The notes below the pieces were generated by a model. The model worked only from the letters and a program-made list of their open reading frames with translations. It was not told the DNA's origin and did not search any database. Position numbers and translations under genes: made by a program. This document shows, piece by piece, positions 25,196 through 32,848 of a stretch of 64,000 bases of DNA (positions are counted from its first letter, which is position 1; the number at the start of each line of letters is the position of its first letter). This DNA comes from Victivallales bacterium (lineage in GTDB: Bacteria; Verrucomicrobiota; Lentisphaeria; Oligosphaerales; Oligosphaeraceae), in assembly GCA_017535315.1 (NCBI GenBank), contig JAFXUD010000078.1:1-64000 (forward strand). Reading direction: 5' to 3'.

Positions 25196-26107
25196 TTATT
25201 CGAAGAAGCTAAAGCAGAAATCACGTTCGGAGGCGTCAGCCTCGGCGAAGGCAAGGAACTCGGTGCCGTGCTGGTTGCCCCAACTGTACGTAAGGAAAAG
25301 CTTTCCCTGCCACTCGCACATGTCCAGGTCGGAGTTGTTGTAGTTCTCCGCGTTGGCAATGGTCTGGAGCTGCTCGGCTGTCAGGTTCGCCTTGGGATGT
25401 ATCAGCTTGTCCTTCTCGTCATATACAAGCACATCTGTTTTGCCAGGTTCCCAGCTAACCAAATCTCGTGAGCGCATGACGCGGTTGACGTAGTGTTTCG
25501 CAGGGTCGGGATCATTGGCAAGATAGAAGAAAAAGCACCAGCCGTCGTAGTAGCGAATCATGGGGCCGCCCGTGTAGATCTCCTTCACGAGGGACTTATC
25601 TGGGCCAAGCCACTTCCAGTTCATCAGGTCGGTTGATTCGGCGAAGAACATGGTGAAAGGCTTGCCGACCATCTCCGTCGGTGCGCTAAGCTCGAAGGTC
25701 AGCAGGAAGTGGTCATCCACCTGGCAGACGCTGGTATTGTAGCCTTTCCAGCCCTTACCCTGAAGGATGACACGGGGCTCTGTCCAGTGGATTAAATCAT
25801 CGGATTCCATCTGGTAGAAGCGGCTCATCCCCCAGTTCTCGACGGCGGTGACAATCACCTTGTCATTGTGTACAAAGGCGTTGCCGAAATGCAATCCTTT
25901 TCCAAAGGATGGCGTGACCGTTCGGTAATCCTCCAGGCTGCGGAAGCGGAAATAGGAATCGCCCGTATGGTTGGCGTAGTAGCGGTGATGGGGCTTGTCG
26001 AAGTTGCGGATGTACTCCATCAGCCAGAGTTTTCCCTTGAAGACCACGGGATTGATTTCCACGATGTCCAGGTCAAATGTGCCTAGTTTTCTGATTTCGA
26101 TTGACAT
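25196..26107 (-). CDS. five-bladed beta-propeller glycosidase-like protein (GH43/GH117-like)
   Basis: 303 residues from the ATG at 26107; a longer reading to 26236 would cross the divergent promoter. No signal peptide. Repeated propeller motifs: VFKGKLWLMEYIR, FRSLEDYRTVTPS, FYQMESDDLIHWTEP, FFAESTDLMNWKWLG, MRSRDLVSWEPG and SDLDMCEWQGKLFLTYSWG. This spacing and the D(D/S)LxxW signature are typical of GH32/43/62/68/117 superfamily proteins. Catalytic residues cannot be placed with confidence. It reads divergently from the lyase operon at 26268, so the two may share regulation. Downstream it is nearly joined to the PdxB-like fragment. Confidence 0.75.
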   Translation of the reverse strand: MSIEIRKLGTFDLDIVEINPVVFKGKLWLMEYIRNFDKPHHRYYANHTGDSYFRFRSLEDYRTVTPSFGKGLHFGNAFVHNDKVIVTAVENWGMSRFYQMESDDLIHWTEPRVILQGKGWKGYNTSVCQVDDHFLLTFELSAPTEMVGKPFTMFFAESTDLMNWKWLGPDKSLVKEIYTGGPMIRYYDGWCFFFYLANDPDPAKHYVNRVMRSRDLVSWEPGKTDVLVYDEKDKLIHPKANLTAEQLQTIANAENYNNSDLDMCEWQGKLFLTYSWGNQHGTEFLAFAEADASERDFCFSFFE

Positions 26108-26187
26108 GTTTTTTGATGAGCAATATTCAAGTGATTTTTTAAGGAGCATCATGCGACATAATCCATAACAAATCCGCATGACTGATG

Positions 26188-26215
26188 TTGAACTATCTGA
26201 TTTTCGTAATATATT
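26188..26215 (+). promoter_or_regulatory. candidate promoter of the heparinase operon
   Basis: TTGAAC (26188-26193), 16-bp spacer, TATATT (26210-26215), 52 bp before the start codon. It lies in the 160-bp gap between the divergent propeller and lyase genes. Confidence 0.5.
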
Positions 26216-26267
26216 GTGTAATTTAGGTAATGTCAACAGCCAAATTGCAAATCAAGGTGGAATTATC

Positions 26268-28838
26268 ATGCTCAAGAATCTATTGACGTCTATCTGTTTG
26301 CTGGCAGCTTGCGCTTTCTGTCAGGAACTGGCTTTTCCAAAGGAATGGACTGTCTTCGGCCCGTTCGATGTGAGCAAATACCCAGAACGCACAGCTGGCG
26401 AACTGAAGGAAATCCCCTCCACCCTTAAAATCGGGCCGATCGAATACGCGGGCAAAAAACACACGATGATAAACAACAAGCTGGACTTCAGCGAGACCAT
26501 CTTCAACCACGATGCCGTCTGGATGTTCGCGGAACTTGAGGCAAAAAAGGCTGAAAAACTGATCATCGGCGCGGGCTGCGACTGGTGGATGAACTGGTTC
26601 GTCAACGGCAAGCGGGTCTTCGGCACAGGGCTGAGCGGCAACAACGAATGGCCACCCTCCACCACTGACTTTTCCTTCGAGGCCAATCTGAAATCGGGAA
26701 AGAACATCATCGCCGTTCTCTTCCAAAGAGGAAGCGCCTCTGCAGTCATCTGCGCAGAACGCCTCGCCGCCAAAAACGTCAAAGTCTATAAGGAACCAGC
26801 CATGTTCGCCAACCTCACCCTCACCAGACCCCGCCTTTTCTTCAATCCCGACATCATCGCCGCACGCAAAAAGAATCTCACCCCCTTCCAGCAGGAATTC
26901 CTGACGACCCTTCGCAAACGTCTGGACACCCTATCCGCAGACCCGAACCAGAACTACCCTGGTGAAAAGTGGAAACGCCCCGTCGAGTATGGACATAACG
27001 CCGCCTACGCCGCCCTGCTCTGGCTCTTCACGGGCGAAGAACAATACAAGTTGAAAAGCATTTCGTGGCTCTCCTGGTTCACCGACTGGTGCAACGACAG
27101 GTTCGCAAACAAGCTCGCCGTCTCGTGGTACTCCTACAGCCGCATTGCCGCCCTCTGCGCATACGACTGGCTCTACAACGACTTGACGCCTGAACAGCGG
27201 ACGGACATCGGCAACAGGCTGCTCAAGCACCTCCGTGACACCCTTGACACACGCACCATTTTCAGTTACAACGGCGAAGGCTCCAGCGGACCGACGGCAG
27301 GCTACTACGGCACCCCCAACCTCTGGTGGTACGCAGGCATCGTCTTCCATAAGACGGGACTGGATGACGCGCTGGCCGTCCGTATGCTCGACGACGGTTA
27401 TACAGGTCACATCGCCATGTTCGAGCACCGTTCCAGGCTGGCAGGGGCCGACGGCGGCCCCTTGACACAGTCCGAAGGCTATGTGCTTGGCGACTACTGG
27501 AAGCAGGAGTTCCGCTTCTTCTACGCCTGGAAGGCGCTTTTCGGGGAGAACTATTCGGACCACACGCCCTTCCTAGCGGGGCTACCCATCTGGATATCCT
27601 ACTGCTCCATCCTGCCCAAAGAGGACAGTATCCATGTCAACTGCTTCGGCAGCGGCGACTGCACACACTTCAACAACAAGTTCCCCATGCCCGCCGCCTA
27701 TTTGCTCCAGTTCCCCTTCTTCTATGCCGACAAGCACCCGCTAGAGGCGGGCATCGCTAGGTGGCTCTATCAGAAATGCGGTTCAGACATCGACAGAAGG
27801 ATGATGGACTACTTCACCAACGGCTGGGGCTGCGGAACGCCAGGCGCTCCCCTGCTCTTCGACAGGGTGGAAAGCAAGCCACAGATGCCCAAACTTGACA
27901 ACGCCAAATACTACCACGGAATCGGCATGGTCTATATGCGCAGCGGCAACAGCCCCGATGACACCTATGTCCTCTTTACCGCAGGCGGAAACAATACGGG
28001 ACACAAACACTATGATGAAGGCAACTTCATCATCTACAAGAAAGGCTATCAGGTGATGGATACAGGCGCTCGCCTCATCTACTCGGGGATGCAGATGTCC
28101 GAACGATACATGATCAACTGCTACCACAACAGCAACTACTTCAGGCGCACCATCGCCCACAACTGCCTCCTTATCGAACAGCCCGACGAGGATTTCGGCA
28201 TGGGTTCCCAGCCCAATGGCGTCCGCATCAAACTGGCAAACGACGGTGGCATGAAAAACAGTATCGGCTCCAAGATGCTCCATTATGAATCCAACGAAAA
28301 ATACACCTACTGCCATGCAGACCTGACTGCACCATATGCAAAAAGCAAGGCGGAAAAGGTGGAACGCAGGTTCCTTTTCCTCTACCCCAACACCGTCGTC
28401 ATCAAGGACACGGTGAAATCCGTCAAGCCCGAATACCGCAAGGCCTTCATACTGCATCCAGGTGCGCAGCCGATCGTCAGCGGAAACTCATATTCCTACA
28501 ATGAAGTGCGCGTGACCGCACTTCTCCCAACCAACGCCCGCCTTGAGCCAATCGGCGGTCCAGGCAAGGAGTACTGGGTTGATGGACAGAACTGGCCCAC
28601 CGCACCAGAAGACGATGCAGACAAGAAGAACAAAGGCTACCTCTACGGCGACTGGCGCGTCGAAACCCGACCAGCTGACGACACGCAGGCCGAGACAACT
28701 TTCCTGCATGTCATCGACCTGGACAACGGTGTCGCATCACCCATACTCAACCAGGACGGCTCAATCACTGTCTGCACCCGTACTGGCAACATAAACATCC
28801 TCTTTGCGGATGACGGAACAATCCAGGTCCAACCATAA
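26268..28838 (+). CDS. exported heparinase II/III-family polysaccharide lyase
   Basis: 856 residues from the ATG at 26268, which has AAGGTGG 7 nt upstream and begins a clear signal peptide (MLKNLLTSICLLAACAFC). After a beta sandwich (about 20-175) comes an alpha/alpha-toroid (about 180-500, including EYGHNAAYAALLWLFTG) and the heparinase II/III beta-sandwich domain with GGNNTGHKHYDEGNF near residue 575-590, which carries the conserved His, plus a TIAHNCLLIEQP block. Such proteins eliminate uronic-acid linkages in glycosaminoglycans, alginate or related glycans. First gene of a five-gene plus-strand series ending at 32544. Confidence 0.88.
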   Translation: MLKNLLTSICLLAACAFCQELAFPKEWTVFGPFDVSKYPERTAGELKEIPSTLKIGPIEYAGKKHTMINNKLDFSETIFNHDAVWMFAELEAKKAEKLIIGAGCDWWMNWFVNGKRVFGTGLSGNNEWPPSTTDFSFEANLKSGKNIIAVLFQRGSASAVICAERLAAKNVKVYKEPAMFANLTLTRPRLFFNPDIIAARKKNLTPFQQEFLTTLRKRLDTLSADPNQNYPGEKWKRPVEYGHNAAYAALLWLFTGEEQYKLKSISWLSWFTDWCNDRFANKLAVSWYSYSRIAALCAYDWLYNDLTPEQRTDIGNRLLKHLRDTLDTRTIFSYNGEGSSGPTAGYYGTPNLWWYAGIVFHKTGLDDALAVRMLDDGYTGHIAMFEHRSRLAGADGGPLTQSEGYVLGDYWKQEFRFFYAWKALFGENYSDHTPFLAGLPIWISYCSILPKEDSIHVNCFGSGDCTHFNNKFPMPAAYLLQFPFFYADKHPLEAGIARWLYQKCGSDIDRRMMDYFTNGWGCGTPGAPLLFDRVESKPQMPKLDNAKYYHGIGMVYMRSGNSPDDTYVLFTAGGNNTGHKHYDEGNFIIYKKGYQVMDTGARLIYSGMQMSERYMINCYHNSNYFRRTIAHNCLLIEQPDEDFGMGSQPNGVRIKLANDGGMKNSIGSKMLHYESNEKYTYCHADLTAPYAKSKAEKVERRFLFLYPNTVVIKDTVKSVKPEYRKAFILHPGAQPIVSGNSYSYNEVRVTALLPTNARLEPIGGPGKEYWVDGQNWPTAPEDDADKKNKGYLYGDWRVETRPADDTQAETTFLHVIDLDNGVASPILNQDGSITVCTRTGNINILFADDGTIQVQP

Positions 28839-28853
28839 TTTAGGAGGCAAATC

Positions 28854-29306
28854 ATGCGTCATCTCATTATCATCTCTTTTTTTCTCGGTTGCATCTGCGC
28901 CTTCTCCCAGCAGGCAAACCAGCAGATGAAACACCAGACAGGGCAGCAGAACTCCCGTTTCTATGATGCATCAGGCAAATATGACGGCTACTCCAGAAAC
29001 AACGGCAACACCACGCGTTTCTATGGACCAAACGGTAAATCGGAGGGACGCTCCGTAACAACGGGCAACGTTACCCGCTATTATGACGCAAACGGCAGAT
29101 ACGCTGGGCAATCCACCACCAACGGCAACACCACCCGCTTCTACAATGCCAACGGGACCAATGCGGGCAGAAGCGTCCAAAACGGCAATACCACCAACTA
29201 CTACGATGCCAGCGGAAAGTTCTCTGGGCGCGCCAACACCAATGGCACGGGAACCACTCGCTTCTACAACTCCAACGGCACCAACGCGGGGCGCAGAACA
29301 AAATGA
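28854..29306 (+). CDS. small exported protein of six 20-residue repeats
   Basis: 150 residues: signal peptide (about 1-18), a Gln-rich linker (19-30), then six repeats of exactly 20 residues (31-50, 51-70, 71-90, 91-110, 111-130, 131-150; the last is shifted by one). The consensus is roughly GNTTRFYDANGKYAGRS plus TTN. Each carries an aromatic pair, a D/N-x-N/S-G turn and a G-R/Q-S turn, suggesting a small beta solenoid or beta roll built from two strands per repeat. No family is recognised by me. A strong AGGAGG precedes the ATG; it lies 15 bp after the lyase stop and so is co-expressed. It may bind saccharide at the cell surface, but that is a guess. Confidence 0.85.
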   Translation: MRHLIIISFFLGCICAFSQQANQQMKHQTGQQNSRFYDASGKYDGYSRNNGNTTRFYGPNGKSEGRSVTTGNVTRYYDANGRYAGQSTTNGNTTRFYNANGTNAGRSVQNGNTTNYYDASGKFSGRANTNGTGTTRFYNSNGTNAGRRTK

Positions 29307-29331
29307 CGATTCAACCAAGGAGAATCATAAT

Positions 29332-30279
29332 ATGAAGCCTGTCACCTATAATTTCGGTTTGGTCAAAAAAAGCGACGAGGAGCGCAGGGAAACCCTCCGT
29401 CAACTGGCCGAAAGCGGCATCCAGCACCTCAACTTGAACAACGCCCTGTTGGAGCACCTCATCGTCACACCAGACGCCGTCCCCAAGTACGAGAAGGATA
29501 TGAAGGAGTTCGGACTCTCCTTCATGGATGCACACGCACCATGGGGTACCTGGAAAGATCCTGGCGTGCCAGTCGAATCGGAGCATCCGCAGATTGTGAT
29601 GCGTCAGAAGATGTCCCTTCGCCTTTGCAACCGCTTTGGCGTGACAAGCATCGCCTACCACACCGCCAACACTTTCAACTCCATCTATGGTGTCGACCTG
29701 ACGCTGAATGACTACTACAAGATGCTTCTCCGCACGATGGAGGAGCTGCTGCCTGACGCCCAGCAACTGGGCGTTGTCATGGCCCTTGAAAACCAATGGA
29801 CCCCCCTTAACCAATCAGCCTGCCTCCTGAACGCCGTGCGGCACTTCGACACCAAATGGCTGGGAATCTGCTATGACTCAGGACACGGCAACCTGACTGA
29901 ACATGGTCAGGAGTTCCCTGGCAAAACCGTCGTCCCCACCATCTGGAATGACATCAAGTTACCCGTCGTCTGGGAGGAACAGTTCATCGAAAAGGTGCGC
30001 CCGTACCTCGTCAACTGCCACCTGCACGACAACAACGGCATCAATGACCTGCACAACCTCCCTGGCACGGGCACCGTCGATTGGAAGCGTATCATGGATA
30101 ACCTTGTAAACGCCCCGCGCCTCCAATGCATCCAATGCGAGGTCAACATGACCAAGGAGGAGGCACCCACCATTGAAAAACTTGTCAGCACCTTCGACAG
30201 CCTCACCGACGGCTCCTTCTTTAAGTCAAAGCAGAAAAGCACAAAAGCCAGACGAAACACCCCCAGAAAACGCAACTGA
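29332..30279 (+). CDS. sugar phosphate isomerase/epimerase-like TIM barrel
   Basis: 315 residues from the ATG at 29332 (AAGGAG 9 nt upstream). Xylose-isomerase-like/AP-endonuclease-2 fold: SFMDAHAPWG, FGVTSIAYHTANTF, GVVMALENQW with metal-ligand Glu, WLGICYDSGHGNL with Asp and His ligands, VNCHLHDNNG with His-x-Asp, and QCEVNM with a terminal Glu. These fit the metal site of sugar isomerases/epimerases and related dehydratases. Cytoplasmic. The substrate is unknown; operon position suggests it isomerises a sugar released by the lyase. The open frame extends upstream into the repeat gene but that is not a credible start. Confidence 0.85.
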   Translation: MKPVTYNFGLVKKSDEERRETLRQLAESGIQHLNLNNALLEHLIVTPDAVPKYEKDMKEFGLSFMDAHAPWGTWKDPGVPVESEHPQIVMRQKMSLRLCNRFGVTSIAYHTANTFNSIYGVDLTLNDYYKMLLRTMEELLPDAQQLGVVMALENQWTPLNQSACLLNAVRHFDTKWLGICYDSGHGNLTEHGQEFPGKTVVPTIWNDIKLPVVWEEQFIEKVRPYLVNCHLHDNNGINDLHNLPGTGTVDWKRIMDNLVNAPRLQCIQCEVNMTKEEAPTIEKLVSTFDSLTDGSFFKSKQKSTKARRNTPRKRN

Positions 30280-30288
30280 GATACAGCT

Positions 30289-31296
30289 ATGAGACGTATC
30301 ACTTTAGGCAAGACAGGGTTGTCTGTCAACGCCAACGGCTTCGGTGCCCTCCCCATCCAGCGCATCAGCAAGGAGGAGGCAGCCAGGCTGCTCCGCAAGG
30401 CGTTCGACGGCGGCATCGACTACTTTGACACGGCCCGCTACTACACGGACAGCGAGGAGAAGATGGGACTGGCCCTGGCCGACGTACGCGATAAACTCAT
30501 CATCTCCACCAAAACGGCCGCAAAGACGGCAGATGAATTCTGGAAGGATCTCCACACCAGTCTTTCTCTCTTGAAGACAGACCATATTGACATCTACCAG
30601 TTCCACAACCCCAACTTCGTGCCCAAACCAGGAGACGGCACAGGCTTGATAGAGGCGATGACTGAGGCGAAACAGCAAGGAAAAATCCGCTTCATTGGCA
30701 TCACCAACCACGGTCTGCCTCGCGCAAAGGAGGCCATTGAAAGCGGGTTGTACGACACGCTACAATTTCCCCTGTCCTACCTCTCGACCGACGCAGAGCT
30801 GGAACTTTCCTGCTTTTGCAAACAGGCCAACATGGGACTCATTGCAATGAAGGCGCTTTCAGGCGGTCTCATCACTGATTCGGCAACCGCCTGCGCATTT
30901 CTGGCACAATACGGCAATATCGTCCCCATCTGGGGCATCCAGCGCGAAAAGGAGCTTGATGAGTTTCTTTCGTACAACCTCAACACCCCCGTGCTCACAG
31001 AGGCTATGAAACAGCGCATCACACAAGACCGCCAGGATCTTTCAGGCGAGTTCTGCCGTGGCTGCGGCTACTGCATGCCCTGCCCTGCTGGCATCGAAAT
31101 CAATAACTGCGCAAGAATGAGCCTGCTTCTGCGTCGTGCGCCACAAAGCGTCCACCTCAATCCCGAATGGCAGGCGAAGATGATGAAAGTCAAGGAGTGC
31201 CGCCACTGCGGACGTTGCAAAACCAAATGCCCTTATGGACTAAACACCCCAGAACTTCTCCGCAAAAATCTGGAAGACTACCTGACTTTTCTGTGA
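30289..31296 (+). CDS. aldo/keto reductase with C-terminal ferredoxin domain
   Basis: 335 residues. The N-terminal AKR barrel (about 1-260) begins MRRITLGKTGLSVNANGFG and shows DYFDTARYYTDSE (Asp and Tyr of the catalytic tetrad), ISTKTAAK (Lys) and IYQFHNPN (His). The C-terminal ~75 residues carry two cysteine clusters, CRGCGYCMPCP and CRHCGRCKTKCP, matching the 4Fe-4S domain fused to many AKRs of anaerobes. It probably reduces a ketose or keto-sugar intermediate, with the clusters passing electrons; the partner is unknown. Starts 9 bp after the isomerase stop. Confidence 0.9.
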   Translation: MRRITLGKTGLSVNANGFGALPIQRISKEEAARLLRKAFDGGIDYFDTARYYTDSEEKMGLALADVRDKLIISTKTAAKTADEFWKDLHTSLSLLKTDHIDIYQFHNPNFVPKPGDGTGLIEAMTEAKQQGKIRFIGITNHGLPRAKEAIESGLYDTLQFPLSYLSTDAELELSCFCKQANMGLIAMKALSGGLITDSATACAFLAQYGNIVPIWGIQREKELDEFLSYNLNTPVLTEAMKQRITQDRQDLSGEFCRGCGYCMPCPAGIEINNCARMSLLLRRAPQSVHLNPEWQAKMMKVKECRHCGRCKTKCPYGLNTPELLRKNLEDYLTFL

Positions 31297-31305
31297 TTTA
31301 AGACC

Positions 31306-32544
31306 ATGACTGAGTTGCAAACAAATTCCCCGCTGGTTGACTGGCGGCAGAATCTTGTCTTCATCTGGATCTCCCAGTTTCTGGCAATGATAGGCTTCGG
31401 CTGCTGTATGCCCTTCATCCCCCTGATGCTTCGCCAGAATCTCCACATAGAGGACGAACACTTGCGGGGACTCTACATGTCCATCTACTACCTGGCCAGC
31501 ATGAGCAGCCTCTGCGTTGCCACGGCGGTGTGGGGAATGCTTGCAGACCGTTTCGGGCGCAAAATCATGTTGTTGCGCGCAAGTTATGCAGCCGCCCTCT
31601 TCTACCCAATGCTGGCCTTCGCACCCAACTTCTGGACGCTCGTCATCATCCGCTTTATCTGCTCCTTCTTCTCTGGGACCGTTAATCCCGCACAGATTCT
31701 GCTGGTCAGCACCACCCCCTCGGAAAAGCATGGTTTTGTGCTGGGCACCATAAGTACTGCCATCTGGAGCGGCGACGTGCTCGGCTACTGCATGGGCGGT
31801 CTGATGGTCCATTTCTTTGGCTACACGACCGCCTTTGTCACCTGCGGGGTCATCTACTTCATCAGTGGACTCCTCGTGCATTTCTTCGTGAAGGAGGACT
31901 TCGAGGCGGTACGTCGTCTGGTGCGTGAGAAAAAGGCAAAGAACCAGAAGAAACCCTTCAGAGAGTTCGCCACGCCAGGCGTGCTCTGGCTGTTGGCATT
32001 GTTCTTGATCATGGGCATTGCCAGGCGAATCGACACCCCCTATGTCGCGATGCTGGTAGAAAAAGTCTGCGGACTGGATAAGGCTGCCTTCTTTACTGGC
32101 ATCATCCAGGCGGCAGCCGCAATCGGCGGTGTTCTTGCGGGCATTTGCATCGGTCATTTCTGCGACCGTTTCAAGCCGCAACTCATTCTTGTCCCGATTA
32201 TTATCATCGCCACTGCAACAACCCTCCTCCAAGCCTACTCCACAACCCCGTTGATGCTGATTATCGCACGCTTCCTGACCTACTTTGCAAGCGGCGGCAT
32301 CCAGCCCGCCCTACAGTTGATGATAGCAAAAATCACAGCGACCGAGATGCGCGGAACCTTCTTCGGCTGGGCCGCTAGCCTTCAGACGGCAGGCGGCATC
32401 TTCTGCTCCCTGCTCGGAGGTGCCATCACCTACTACCTCAACATACGCGGCATCTTTGTCACAGGTGCCATCATAACTTTCCTGATGCTCCCGATGCTCC
32501 TTCCCACCGCCAGAGCCTGCGAAAAAGAGAAGCTCAAAGAATAA
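31306..32544 (+). CDS. MFS transporter (DHA1-type)
   Basis: 412 residues with about 12 hydrophobic segments. The loop 2-3 motif is seen as GMLADRFGRKIMLLR (residues about 76-90), the MFS signature. N-terminal segment VFIWISQFLAMIGFG and the C-terminal half with GVLAGICIGHFCDRF repeat the same pattern, showing the two six-helix halves. It resembles sugar or drug:proton antiporters of the DHA1 group. Last gene of the lyase operon (10 bp after the AKR stop), so uptake of unsaturated saccharides or export of a by-product are both reasonable; direction is not decidable. Confidence 0.88.
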   Translation: MTELQTNSPLVDWRQNLVFIWISQFLAMIGFGCCMPFIPLMLRQNLHIEDEHLRGLYMSIYYLASMSSLCVATAVWGMLADRFGRKIMLLRASYAAALFYPMLAFAPNFWTLVIIRFICSFFSGTVNPAQILLVSTTPSEKHGFVLGTISTAIWSGDVLGYCMGGLMVHFFGYTTAFVTCGVIYFISGLLVHFFVKEDFEAVRRLVREKKAKNQKKPFREFATPGVLWLLALFLIMGIARRIDTPYVAMLVEKVCGLDKAAFFTGIIQAAAAIGGVLAGICIGHFCDRFKPQLILVPIIIIATATTLLQAYSTTPLMLIIARFLTYFASGGIQPALQLMIAKITATEMRGTFFGWAASLQTAGGIFCSLLGGAITYYLNIRGIFVTGAIITFLMLPMLLPTARACEKEKLKE

Positions 32545-32609
32545 TAGTCTTGCCAACAACTGCGCCCCCTTAAAAAGAAGCTAAAAAAGACAAAATGAAC
32601 TTGACTGAT

Positions 32610-32639
32610 TTGACTTTTCCAAAAAACAATGCATATTAG
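32610..32639 (+). promoter_or_regulatory. candidate tRNA promoter
   Basis: TTGACT at 32610-32615, 18-bp spacer, TATTAG at 32634-32639, placing transcription start just before the tRNA at 32653. A second TTGACT lies at 32601. Confidence 0.4.
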
Positions 32640-32652
32640 TTTGATATAAAAT

Positions 32653-32729
32653 GGGCTCATAGCTCAGTCGGTTAGAGCTGACGACTCATAATCGTCCGGT
32701 CGCTGGTTCGAGCCCAGCTGAGCCCACCA
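32653..32729 (+). tRNA. tRNA with CAU anticodon (tRNA-Ile2 or elongator tRNA-Met)
   Basis: 77 nt including an encoded CCA. Acceptor GGGCTCA pairs with TGAGCCC; D-arm GCTC/GAGC; anticodon arm GACGA/TCGTC with loop CTCATAA, so anticodon CAU; T-arm GCTGG/CCAGC with loop TTCGAGC; A73 then CCA. It is not an initiator: position 1-72 is paired and the anticodon stem lacks the GGG/CCC pairs. The anticodon stem-loop and variable region (CTCATAA, then CCGGTCG) look closer to known tRNA-Ile2 sequences than to elongator Met. The identity would depend on modification by TilS, so it is left open. Confidence 0.93.
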
Positions 32730-32738
32730 TTTTCATTT

Positions 32739-32781
32739 GCCCCTTGCATTTCCCGAAGCGACGAATTGCAAGGGGCTTTTT
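32739..32781 (+). terminator. rho-independent terminator of the tRNA gene
   Basis: GCCCCTTGCA (32739-32748) pairs perfectly with TGCAAGGGGC (32767-32776), followed by TTTTT. It directly follows the tRNA and shows that the AsmA-like gene must start downstream of it. Confidence 0.85.
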
Positions 32782-32848
32782 GACGTTAATGTTTCTACTA
32801 TATGGAGTAGAAGCTTTAGGCTTCAACTCCCCAGACAAAACACGAATC

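Noticed and set aside
26108-26236. Longer start for the propeller protein
   Set aside because: It crosses the divergent promoter at 26188-26215 and adds non-conserved residues; ATG 26107 begins the recognisable domain.
32744-32848. Longer start for the AsmA-like gene
   Set aside because: It begins inside the tRNA terminator stem (32739-32776) and adds no signal or conserved residues.
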